Shown: positions 1-5,449 of the stretch, one piece after another
Position numbering within the stretch: the first letter of the stretch is position 1
How the letters are laid out: every line of letters starts with the position of its first letter
From: Spirochaetales bacterium
GTDB lineage: Bacteria > Spirochaetota > Spirochaetia > SZUA-6 > DRHE01
NCBI GenBank assembly: GCA_016935715.1
Contig: JAFGQJ010000026.1
Span: forward strand, 1-5,724
Reading direction: 5' to 3'
DNA: 5,724 nt
The notes under the pieces: generated by a model
Databases searched by the model: none
Seen by the model: the letters and a program-made list of their open reading frames with translations, nothing else
What the model was told of the DNA's origin: nothing
Made by a program: the position numbers and the translations under genes

Positions 1-1
1 C

Positions 2-1033
2 GTGGTGTCGGGGGGCGAGCCGTATATCATGAAAGAGGTGTGGCTGCGCCTGTTCAGGAAATACAGGGACATGTACTTTCTGACCTACACCAATGGAACC
101 CTGCTGGACCCGGCCACCATCAAAGCCCTGGCACGGCTGGGCAACGTAGCTCCCGCCATCAGCGTCGAGGGCTTCCAGGAACATACGGACAGGCGCCGCG
201 GCCGGGGGGTTTACGCCAGGCTCATGAAGTCCATGGACCTGCTCAAGGCGGCGGGTGTGATCTTCGGGATCAGCGTAACCTACACCAGCGAGAACATCGA
301 TCTGATCACCACGGATGAGTTTGTCCGGTACTACATCGACAAGGGCGCCATCTTCGCCTGGTACTTCATGTTCATGCCCGTCGGCAAGGATCCGATCCTG
401 GAGCTGGTGCCCACCCCCGAGCAGCGGGTGTACTGCGGCGACCGGGTCGCCGAGCTGCGCAAGGCGCACCCCCTGTTCATGGCTGACTTCTGGAATGACG
501 GCCCGGCGGTCGGCGGCTGCCTGGCCGGAGGCCGGCAGTACCTCCACATACTGAACTCCGGCAGGATCGAACCCTGCGTGTTCGCCCATTTCGGTGCCCA
601 CAACATCCGGGATGTTTCGATCCTCCAGGCGGTGAACTCCCCCTTCTTCGAAGCGATCCGCCGGGAATTCCCGTACAATGAGATTGCCAACCTCAAGCGG
701 CCCTGCATGATCATGGACAATCCGCAGGTGCTGCGCAAGGTGGTGGACGAGCACCTGATTCCCGAAGGCCACGAGCACTCGGAGGACATCATCCGCGATC
801 CCAAAGTGGTGGAGTGGATCGACCGCTACGCCGAAGATTTCAAGAGCCTCACCGATCCGCTCTGGCTGGAATTGATCCGGGATCCGGAGTACCGCTGGTA
901 CGAGCACGGAGAGGAATACCAGGGCCTGTTCTCTCCGGAGGGCAGAGGGCTGTGGGAGAAGCCCCGGCCCCGGCAGGCGGAACAGGCCGAGCCGGACAGG
1001 AGAATCCCGGTAGGCAGCGCATCGAGAAGGTGA
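2..1033 (+). CDS. Radical SAM protein with SPASM-like C-terminal cysteine region, 5'-truncated
   Basis: This is the last 343 or so codons of a radical SAM enzyme; the start and the CxxxCxxC motif that binds the SAM-cleaving iron-sulfur cluster lie before the window. The visible part opens with SGGEP, the 'GGE' motif on the second strand of the radical SAM barrel that contacts SAM. Downstream cysteines at about residues 173 (GGCLAGG), 192 (IEPCVFAHF) and 235 (KRPCMIMDNP), with another at 145, are arranged like the auxiliary-cluster ligands of SPASM-type proteins. Such enzymes usually modify peptides or proteins, but the substrate cannot be told from this sequence. The last 25 residues or so are a polar, Arg/Pro/Glu-rich tail. 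The gene ends 13 bases before the patatin gene on the same strand, so the two are probably co-transcribed. The family call is firm; the SPASM label is likely; the function is unknown. Confidence 0.88.
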   Translation: MVSGGEPYIMKEVWLRLFRKYRDMYFLTYTNGTLLDPATIKALARLGNVAPAISVEGFQEHTDRRRGRGVYARLMKSMDLLKAAGVIFGISVTYTSENIDLITTDEFVRYYIDKGAIFAWYFMFMPVGKDPILELVPTPEQRVYCGDRVAELRKAHPLFMADFWNDGPAVGGCLAGGRQYLHILNSGRIEPCVFAHFGAHNIRDVSILQAVNSPFFEAIRREFPYNEIANLKRPCMIMDNPQVLRKVVDEHLIPEGHEHSEDIIRDPKVVEWIDRYAEDFKSLTDPLWLELIRDPEYRWYEHGEEYQGLFSPEGRGLWEKPRPRQAEQAEPDRRIPVGSASRR

Positions 1034-1046
1034 CGAGCCCTCAACA

Positions 1047-2075
1047 ATGAAGAGGACAAAGAGCCGGGTTCATCCCCGCACCGCCCTGGTCATCGCCGGC
1101 GGGGGATCCAAGGGTGCCTTCGCCGTCGGCGTGATCCGGCACATCTTCAGGGAATACCGCAGCACGGGCTGGTTTTCGATCATCGGAGGGTGTTCTACGG
1201 GAGCGCTGATCACCCCGCTGGCCGGCCTGCTGGGTGCCGCACCGCAGATGGCCGAAGAGGCCATGCAGCGGCTGATCCGGGAATACACCACCGTTACCAC
1301 GGAAGATATCCTCGAGAAAAACAGCGTCCTCGATTTCATCAGGCAGCAGAACAGTTTGAACAAGTCCACACCTCTGCGCAAGCGCGTTCGCGAGGTCTTC
1401 CCGGCGGAGTGGTTCGGATGGCTGAAGCGGGAGGATACACCCTACTGCTACGTGGTGTATACCAACTTCCAGAGCGGAGCGCTGGAGGTGGCCTCCCCGA
1501 AGGATCCGGGCATGAGCTGGGAACGGTTCATCGATGCCATGATCGCCTCCGCCAGCGTGCCGGCGATCATGGAACCGGTGCTCATAGACGGGCAGGTCTG
1601 CTACGACGGCGGGGTGCGGGACCTGCTGCCCTTAGCCCGGGCCATCTCTCTCGGCGCCGAAAGAATCGTCCCCGTTATGCTGTCCTCCGGCGCGGTTCCG
1701 CAGTCGCAGAGCCGATTCCGTCGCCTGGACAAGGTCCTGCTGCGCACCCTGGCCATCATGCTCGATGAAACCGGCATGAATGATCTTCAGATGGCGAAAC
1801 GGATCAATACGGCCATCCAGGCCAGACAGGAGATCCTGCGGTCCCTGGCGCTCAGGCCGCGCTGCCGGAAGAAGATCCGGGAGATCTTCGAAAGGGAGGA
1901 ATACAGCGATCTGTTCGGAGCGGAGAAGCGGTTGGTGCGGATCATCGAAGGCCTGCGACCCGACCAGGTGCTCACGGACAACTCGCTGCGCTTCGATCCC
2001 GAGCTGATGAAGCAGTGGGTCATGCTGGGGGAGGACAAGGCCCGTTCGGTGCTGAGCTCCAGCCCCTTCACCTAG
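1047..2075 (+). CDS. Patatin-like phospholipase family protein
   Basis: A 342-residue, probably cytoplasmic serine lipid acyl hydrolase; no signal peptide or membrane helix is visible. All patatin landmarks are present: the oxyanion-hole loop GGGSKG (residues 18-23), the nucleophile elbow GCSTG (48-52) with catalytic Ser50, the ASASVPAIMEP segment, and the DGG motif (187-189) with Asp187 as the second member of the Ser-Asp dyad. It should therefore be catalytically competent. The substrate (phospholipid, lysophospholipid or another ester) cannot be inferred. The C-terminal segment SLRFDPELMKQW resembles the tail of bacterial single-domain patatins. ATG 1047 is chosen because the core begins only about 12 residues in. 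AAGGTGA at 1027-1033, overlapping the upstream stop, is the best Shine-Dalgarno match but lies 13 bases away, which suggests translational coupling to the radical SAM gene. Confidence 0.93.
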   Translation: MKRTKSRVHPRTALVIAGGGSKGAFAVGVIRHIFREYRSTGWFSIIGGCSTGALITPLAGLLGAAPQMAEEAMQRLIREYTTVTTEDILEKNSVLDFIRQQNSLNKSTPLRKRVREVFPAEWFGWLKREDTPYCYVVYTNFQSGALEVASPKDPGMSWERFIDAMIASASVPAIMEPVLIDGQVCYDGGVRDLLPLARAISLGAERIVPVMLSSGAVPQSQSRFRRLDKVLLRTLAIMLDETGMNDLQMAKRINTAIQARQEILRSLALRPRCRKKIREIFEREEYSDLFGAEKRLVRIIEGLRPDQVLTDNSLRFDPELMKQWVMLGEDKARSVLSSSPFT

Positions 2076-2083
2076 GGTGCAAC

Positions 2084-2107
2084 CACGCCGGGCGTGCGCC
2101 GGGCCTG
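2084..2107. repeat. Short palindrome plus imperfect 11-bp tandem repeat after the patatin stop
   Basis: CACGCCGGGCGTG (2084-2096) can fold into a 5-bp stem with a 3-base loop. Its last 11 bases (2086-2096) recur with one mismatch at 2097-2107. The element lies 8 bases after the patatin stop, in the 59-bp gap between convergent genes. No T-run follows on either strand, so it is not a canonical intrinsic terminator, though it may pause polymerase or protect the 3' end. Confidence 0.4.
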
Positions 2108-2109
2108 CT

Positions 2110-2132
2110 CCCGCCGCCTTTAGCGGGGCGGG
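2110..2132. terminator. Possible GC-rich hairpin between convergent genes (weak)
   Basis: CCCGCC at 2110-2115 pairs with GGCGGG at 2127-2132; two further G-C pairs form inside if two bases bulge. The hairpin lies between the patatin stop (2075) and the FHA stop (2135), where a bidirectional terminator would be expected. It lacks a following T-tract in either direction, so an intrinsic terminator is only a possibility. Termination here could equally be Rho-dependent. Confidence 0.3.
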
Positions 2133-2134
2133 CC

Positions 2135-2551
2135 TCACTTTCTGTCGATCCGTTCCTCCAGGAGGAATCGCAGGATCGTGTCTCCGACGACGATTCTGTC
2201 TCCGTAGTGCAGCGCGGCTTTTCGGGAGAGGGTCTTGCGGTTCAACACGGTGCCGTTCTTCGAGCCGAGATCCTCGAGGAAATAACAGCCTCTGTCATCG
2301 TAGCCGATAACGCAGTGTTCCCTGCTGATCAACGGATCTTCGATCATGATCTGGCAGCCGCTGCCGCGCCCGAGCAGGCTCCTTGCCTCGGAAAGCACGA
2401 ATGCCTGCCCGAACAGATTCTCGGACAGCACGACCAGAAGCGCCCGTTGACCCAGCAGACCGGCGGGGCGAACTTTTCGGTAATCGGGATTGATGATGGT
2501 GCTGGCCTTGCTGTCCCGGCGGCTGCCGTGGGCTTTGTTCATTCCGTTCAT
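2135..2551 (-). CDS. FHA-domain (phosphothreonine-binding) protein
   Basis: A 138-residue cytoplasmic protein made almost entirely of one forkhead-associated domain, a module that binds phosphothreonine peptides. The core spans roughly residues 38-133 and carries the classic signature: Gly61-Arg62, the SREH motif (76-79) and LGSKNGT (95-101), the residues that shape the phosphopeptide pocket. No enzymatic, membrane or kinase domain is attached, so it is probably an adaptor for a Ser/Thr kinase or another phosphoprotein encoded elsewhere. The roughly 37-residue N-terminal extension is polar and includes Ser14, Ser17 and Thr18. The start is uncertain: ATG 2551 leaves only about 7 bases after the predicted transcription start, whereas ATG 2542 (Met4) has AGAAG at a normal 9-base spacing. 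The gene is convergent with the patatin gene and divergent from the importer operon. Confidence 0.9.
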   Translation of the reverse strand: MNGMNKAHGSRRDSKASTIINPDYRKVRPAGLLGQRALLVVLSENLFGQAFVLSEARSLLGRGSGCQIMIEDPLISREHCVIGYDDRGCYFLEDLGSKNGTVLNRKTLSRKAALHYGDRIVVGDTILRFLLEERIDRK

Positions 2552-2564
2552 CTTCTACCATGGT

Positions 2565-2593
2565 ATTATGGCCGCAAAGCTGCGGCGTGTAAA
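2565..2593 (-). promoter_or_regulatory. Sigma-70-type promoter for the FHA gene
   Basis: Read on the minus strand, TTTACA (2593-2588; 5 of 6 to TTGACA) is followed by exactly 17 bases and CATAAT (2570-2565; 5 of 6 to TATAAT). Transcription should begin near 2558, just ahead of the FHA start codon, giving a leader of about 7 to 16 bases depending on which ATG is used. Position, spacing and match all agree, but there is no experimental support. Confidence 0.65.
2571..2586. repeat. Perfect inverted repeat in the FHA promoter spacer (possible operator)
   Basis: GCCGCA (2571-2576) and TGCGGC (2581-2586) form a perfect 6-bp inverted repeat around AAGC. It fills almost exactly the 17-bp spacer between the -35 and -10 boxes of the predicted FHA promoter. 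A repressor bound here would block RNA polymerase. The spacer has normal length, so a MerR-type twist mechanism is not suggested. No regulator gene is in the window. Confidence 0.45.
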
Positions 2594-2616
2594 TCGACCT
2601 GCCGGAGCGGGTGCGG

Positions 2617-2644
2617 CGGCTTGCCGTGATTTCGCTGCAAGCCG
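2617..2644. repeat. Inverted repeat between the divergent promoters (possible operator)
   Basis: CGGCTTGC (2617-2624) and GCAAGCCG (2637-2644) are perfect 8-bp inverted arms separated by 12 bases. The repeat ends 6 bases before the -35 box of the importer promoter and lies upstream of the FHA -35 box, so one bound dimer could influence both genes. No T-run follows, which argues against a terminator. Confidence 0.45.
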
Positions 2645-2650
2645 GCGAGC

Positions 2651-2679
2651 TTGACAGCCGTTTCAGGCCCTCCTATAAT
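2651..2679 (+). promoter_or_regulatory. Perfect-consensus sigma-70 promoter of the importer operon
   Basis: TTGACA (2651-2656), 17 bases, then TATAAT (2674-2679): both hexamers and the spacing match the bacterial housekeeping consensus exactly. The start of transcription is expected near 2686-2687, leaving a leader of about 74 bases before the GTG of the binding protein. A promoter of this strength in GC-rich DNA implies high expression or tight control by a repressor. Confidence 0.82.
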
Positions 2680-2749
2680 GATCGCCACATTCTACGATGG
2701 TTCAACATGCTGCCGACCAGTCAGGCTCAACCACAATGGTAGTCATGTG

Positions 2750-2756
2750 AAGGAGG
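2750..2756 (+). promoter_or_regulatory. Strong ribosome binding site of the solute-binding protein gene
   Basis: AAGGAGG ends 4 bases before GTG 2761 and matches the 16S rRNA tail fully over seven bases. It fixes the GTG as the start: an in-frame TAG at 2740-2742 excludes any upstream start, and MKK followed by a hydrophobic run is a typical signal-peptide beginning. Confidence 0.88.
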
Positions 2757-2760
2757 CTCC

Positions 2761-4416
2761 GTGAAAAAGTCGAATATTTTTTTCCTGCTCGTGGCGGTTT
2801 TGCTGATGCAGTCTCTCCTGGTTTTCTCCGCCGGGCAGGGCGAGAAGGTGGAAGAGGCAAAACAGGAGCTGCGAATTGCCTTTGATGCAGGGGACGCCAA
2901 GACCCTGGATCCGCACCGCGCCGCATCGACGGTAGACAGAAGCACCGTGGACCCGATCTTCAACGGGCTGGTTCGCTATCCCCCGGGGGACCAGGTGGAG
3001 GTGGAACCCGACCTGGCCGAATCCTGGGAAATATCCGCGGACAGGACCGTGTGGACGTTTCACCTGAGAGAGGGTGTGTATTTCCATCCTTTCGAGGGCT
3101 ACGAATCCGGTTACGAGCTCACGTCTGAAGACGTGGTCTATTCCCTGAACAGGGCCGCCGATCCCGACCATTCCTCCTACGCGGGGGAATACACCGGTAT
3201 GAGCTTCCGGGCGGCCGGCAAATACACCGTGGAAATCACCATCGACCAGCCGGTCTCGGCGCCGCTGTTTCTCGCCAAAGTGGCCGACTATGCCGGCGGG
3301 TTCATCGTCTGCAAGAAAGCCCTGGAAGCCAAGGGCGACGAGTGGTTCGCCACCCATCCGGTAGGCACGGGCCCGTTCGTGTTCGACACCTACGAGCCCA
3401 GGCAGAAAGTGGTCCTCGTCGGCTACGACAGGTACTTCCGCGGGAAACCCGAGCTGGATCAGCTGGTCATCCGCTACATGCCCGACGTGAGCTCCCGCGA
3501 GATCGGCCTGCAGACGGGGGAGCTGGACATCATCGAAGGACTGAACGAGGACAAATGGGTCGAAAAAGTCTCGACCTTCGAGAACGTGGAGACCCCCGCC
3601 TTCGGTCCCTGCGAAGTCCAGATGCTTCATTTCAACATGACCAAGCCGCCTTTCGACGACATCAGAGTGCGAAAGGCGTTCTCCTACGCCGTTTCTAGAA
3701 GTGAGGTCGCCGCCTTCATGGGCCTGACTCTGGCCGAGCCGATCTATTCGGCCGCCATGGCGCCCCCGGCCCTGGGAGCCGTGACCAAAGAAGAGGCGAC
3801 GAAAGCCGGCGTCGTGTACGAAGACGACGCCGCGAAGGCAAAGGCGCTGCTTGCCGAAGCAGGCTACCCGAACGGCTTCTCCACCGAGGTCGTCATCAGC
3901 GAGCTGGCCACCAGCTATCAGAAGCCGATGATCGCCATTCAAGCCCAGGTGAAGAAGGTCGGAATCGACATGAAGCTCAAAGTCGTGGATCACGCCTCCT
4001 TCCACACCCTGATCCGGGAAGATGCGAGCCCGATCGTCTACTACGCCTGCTGGCGGCCCAACGTGGACGTGTTCCTGACCCGTTTTTTCCACTCGGACTC
4101 CGAGGTGGTCAATGGCAGGAAGCCGGACACGAACTTCTCCCACTACGGTGCGGTGGACGCGGACGGTGACGGAAGGGTGGACAGCATCGACAGCATGATC
4201 GAAGACGGGCGGTACGAGCTCGATGCGGACAAACAGGTCGATCTCTGGAAGCAGGCGCAGGTCGAATTGCTGAAGGATGCGGCTCATATTCCCGTCATCA
4301 GGTTGAAATACGTATTCCCCATGAAGTCATACGTGGACCTCGGACATCCTCTCGAATTCAGCTGGGAGACCTACTCCCCGCAGATTACCGAGAAGACGAG
4401 GATCCTGCCCCACTAG
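2761..4416 (+). CDS. ABC importer solute-binding protein, family 5 (peptide/nickel type)
   Basis: A 551-residue extracytoplasmic binding protein that delivers ligand, most likely an oligopeptide or similar solute, to the permeases encoded next. Residues 1-24 form a signal peptide (MKKS, hydrophobic core, cleavage near VFS/A). There is no lipobox cysteine, so the mature protein should be free in a periplasm rather than lipid-anchored. Family 5 marks include PDLAESWE (83-90) leading into TFHLREGVYF, GTGPFVF (202-208), DIRVRKAFSYAV (300-311) and EAGYPNGF (366-373). The length is normal for the family. Unusual is DADGDGRVDSID at 466-477, which fits the EF-hand/dockerin calcium loop. The gene starts with GTG behind a strong ribosome site and a consensus promoter and leads the operon. 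The ligand cannot be decided: dipeptide, oligopeptide, sugar and nickel binders share this fold. Confidence 0.95.
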   Translation: MKKSNIFFLLVAVLLMQSLLVFSAGQGEKVEEAKQELRIAFDAGDAKTLDPHRAASTVDRSTVDPIFNGLVRYPPGDQVEVEPDLAESWEISADRTVWTFHLREGVYFHPFEGYESGYELTSEDVVYSLNRAADPDHSSYAGEYTGMSFRAAGKYTVEITIDQPVSAPLFLAKVADYAGGFIVCKKALEAKGDEWFATHPVGTGPFVFDTYEPRQKVVLVGYDRYFRGKPELDQLVIRYMPDVSSREIGLQTGELDIIEGLNEDKWVEKVSTFENVETPAFGPCEVQMLHFNMTKPPFDDIRVRKAFSYAVSRSEVAAFMGLTLAEPIYSAAMAPPALGAVTKEEATKAGVVYEDDAAKAKALLAEAGYPNGFSTEVVISELATSYQKPMIAIQAQVKKVGIDMKLKVVDHASFHTLIREDASPIVYYACWRPNVDVFLTRFFHSDSEVVNGRKPDTNFSHYGAVDADGDGRVDSIDSMIEDGRYELDADKQVDLWKQAQVELLKDAAHIPVIRLKYVFPMKSYVDLGHPLEFSWETYSPQITEKTRILPH

Positions 4417-4454
4417 GAGCGGTCGGGGAAGAGCAGAGAAAAGGGAAAGGGGAA

Positions 4455-4470
4455 CAAGAGAAGTCTCTTG
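4455..4470 (+). promoter_or_regulatory. Intercistronic stem-loop between binding protein and permease genes
   Basis: CAAGAG (4455-4460) and CTCTTG (4465-4470) are perfect 6-bp arms around AAGT, in the 61-base gap and 7 bases before the permease start. No T-run follows, so it is not a terminator. It could stabilise the upstream message or limit ribosome entry on the permease, both common ways to keep binding protein in excess. The surrounding gap (4417-4477) is strikingly purine-rich. Confidence 0.45.
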
Positions 4471-4477
4471 AAGCCGT

Positions 4478-5419
4478 GTGCTCGTTTACTCGATTAGAAG
4501 GCTGCTGCAAAGCATACCGATCATCTTCATCGTACTGACCCTGATCTTCGTGGTGGTACGAATACTCCCGGGCGATCCGGCGGTCGCCGCCCTCGGTGAT
4601 TATGCGAGCAAGGAAGCCGTGGACGTGCTCCGGGAGAAAATGGGACTGAACGATCCCATCTGGCTTCAATACCTGAAGTTTCTCGGATCTCTTCTGAGGG
4701 GAGACCTCGGCAAGTCCCTCATCACCGGGTATCCGGTGGTGAGGCAGGTCGCCAGTGTTCTCCCCTACACGCTTCAGCTCACCTTCAGCGGGATCTTCAT
4801 CGGCTATATCCTGGGCATTCCCCTGGGCATATCCGCATCCGTTCACCGCAACAGTTTCATCGACTACTTCAACAGGGTTTTCTCCCTGCTCGGCCTTTCC
4901 ATCCCCGCTTTCTACCTGGGTGTGCTGCTGATGCTCGTTTTCGCCATACGGCTCAGGCTTTTCCCTGTAGTGGGAGGAGGGGATATCACCAATTTGCGGG
5001 ACAACCTGGCTCATCTGTTCCTCCCCGCTCTGACACTCGGATTGATCATGACCGCATACATCACCCGGATGACCCGCTCCTGCCTCCTGGACGTGCTCCG
5101 ACAGGACTACGTGAGAACGGCGCGCTCCAAGGGTCTTGTGGAACGAATCGTGCTCTACAAGCACGCCTTGAGGAACGCCCTGATTCCCATCGTCACTCTG
5201 GGCGGGCTGTACGCGATCGTGCTCATCGGATCTTCGGTGATGGTGGAAATCGTCTTCTCCCGGCCGGGGCTCGGCAAGCTCATGGTGGGGGCGATAAAGC
5301 AGCGGGACTACACCACCCTCCAGTCGGTAATGGTCCTCTATGCCTTGATCGTGGTGGTGGTGAACCTGCTGACCGATCTGATCTACGGATTGATCGATCC
5401 TCGAATCAAGTACCACTAG
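4478..5419 (+). CDS. ABC importer permease, DppB/OppB type
   Basis: A 313-residue inner-membrane subunit forming half of the translocation channel of the importer. Six hydrophobic segments are visible, at about residues 10-30, 98-120, 133-157, 179-197, 235-259 and 282-305. This matches the DppB/OppB layout, including the long loop after the first helix with GDPAVAALGD and GLNDPIWLQYLKFL. The cytoplasmic coupling (EAA-type) loop is at about 210-236 (DYVRTARSKG and then HALRNALIPI), where the ATPase would dock. The length is usual for the family and the C-terminus (IDPRIKYH) is typical and intact. GTG 4478 is the only reasonable start because an in-frame TGA lies at 4469-4471. Its ribosome site is poor (GAAG 4 bases upstream), consistent with lower translation than the binding protein. 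DppB is a family-level match; the substrate is unknown. Confidence 0.95.
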   Translation: MLVYSIRRLLQSIPIIFIVLTLIFVVVRILPGDPAVAALGDYASKEAVDVLREKMGLNDPIWLQYLKFLGSLLRGDLGKSLITGYPVVRQVASVLPYTLQLTFSGIFIGYILGIPLGISASVHRNSFIDYFNRVFSLLGLSIPAFYLGVLLMLVFAIRLRLFPVVGGGDITNLRDNLAHLFLPALTLGLIMTAYITRMTRSCLLDVLRQDYVRTARSKGLVERIVLYKHALRNALIPIVTLGGLYAIVLIGSSVMVEIVFSRPGLGKLMVGAIKQRDYTTLQSVMVLYALIVVVVNLLTDLIYGLIDPRIKYH

Positions 5420-5449
5420 GTACGGCGGACAGGCTTGCGGACGCAGAGG

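Noticed and set aside
331..804. 157-codon minus-strand open frame inside the radical SAM gene
   Set aside because: It is fully antisense to the radical SAM coding region with its conserved motifs, and the product is not recognisable.
1190..1768. 192-codon plus-strand open frame in another frame of the patatin gene
   Set aside because: The patatin frame carries all the catalytic motifs. This frame is Arg/Gly/His-rich, without features, and is an overlap artefact.
2084..2132. Strong bidirectional intrinsic terminator between the patatin and FHA genes
   Set aside because: Hairpins can form, but neither strand has the T-run needed for a canonical intrinsic terminator, so only weak entries are given.
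2015..2629. 204-codon plus-strand open frame across the patatin end and the FHA gene
   Set aside because: It starts inside the patatin gene and runs antisense to an FHA gene with intact signature motifs. Its product shows no domain.
2687..2760. Riboswitch in the importer leader
   Set aside because: The leader is only about 74 bases, holds just tiny stems such as ACCA-CAA-TGGT at 2730-2740, and shows no conserved riboswitch core that I recognise.
2743..4287. 514-codon open frame on the minus strand, opposite the solute-binding protein
   Set aside because: It lies antisense to an unmistakable family 5 binding protein. Its product is rich in His, Arg, Gly and Val with no recognisable domain, as expected when a GC-rich gene with biased third positions is read backwards.
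5425..5442. GCGGAC repeated twice, 12 bases apart, between the two permease genes
   Set aside because: A six-base repeat in GC-rich DNA is expected by chance and matches no known element.
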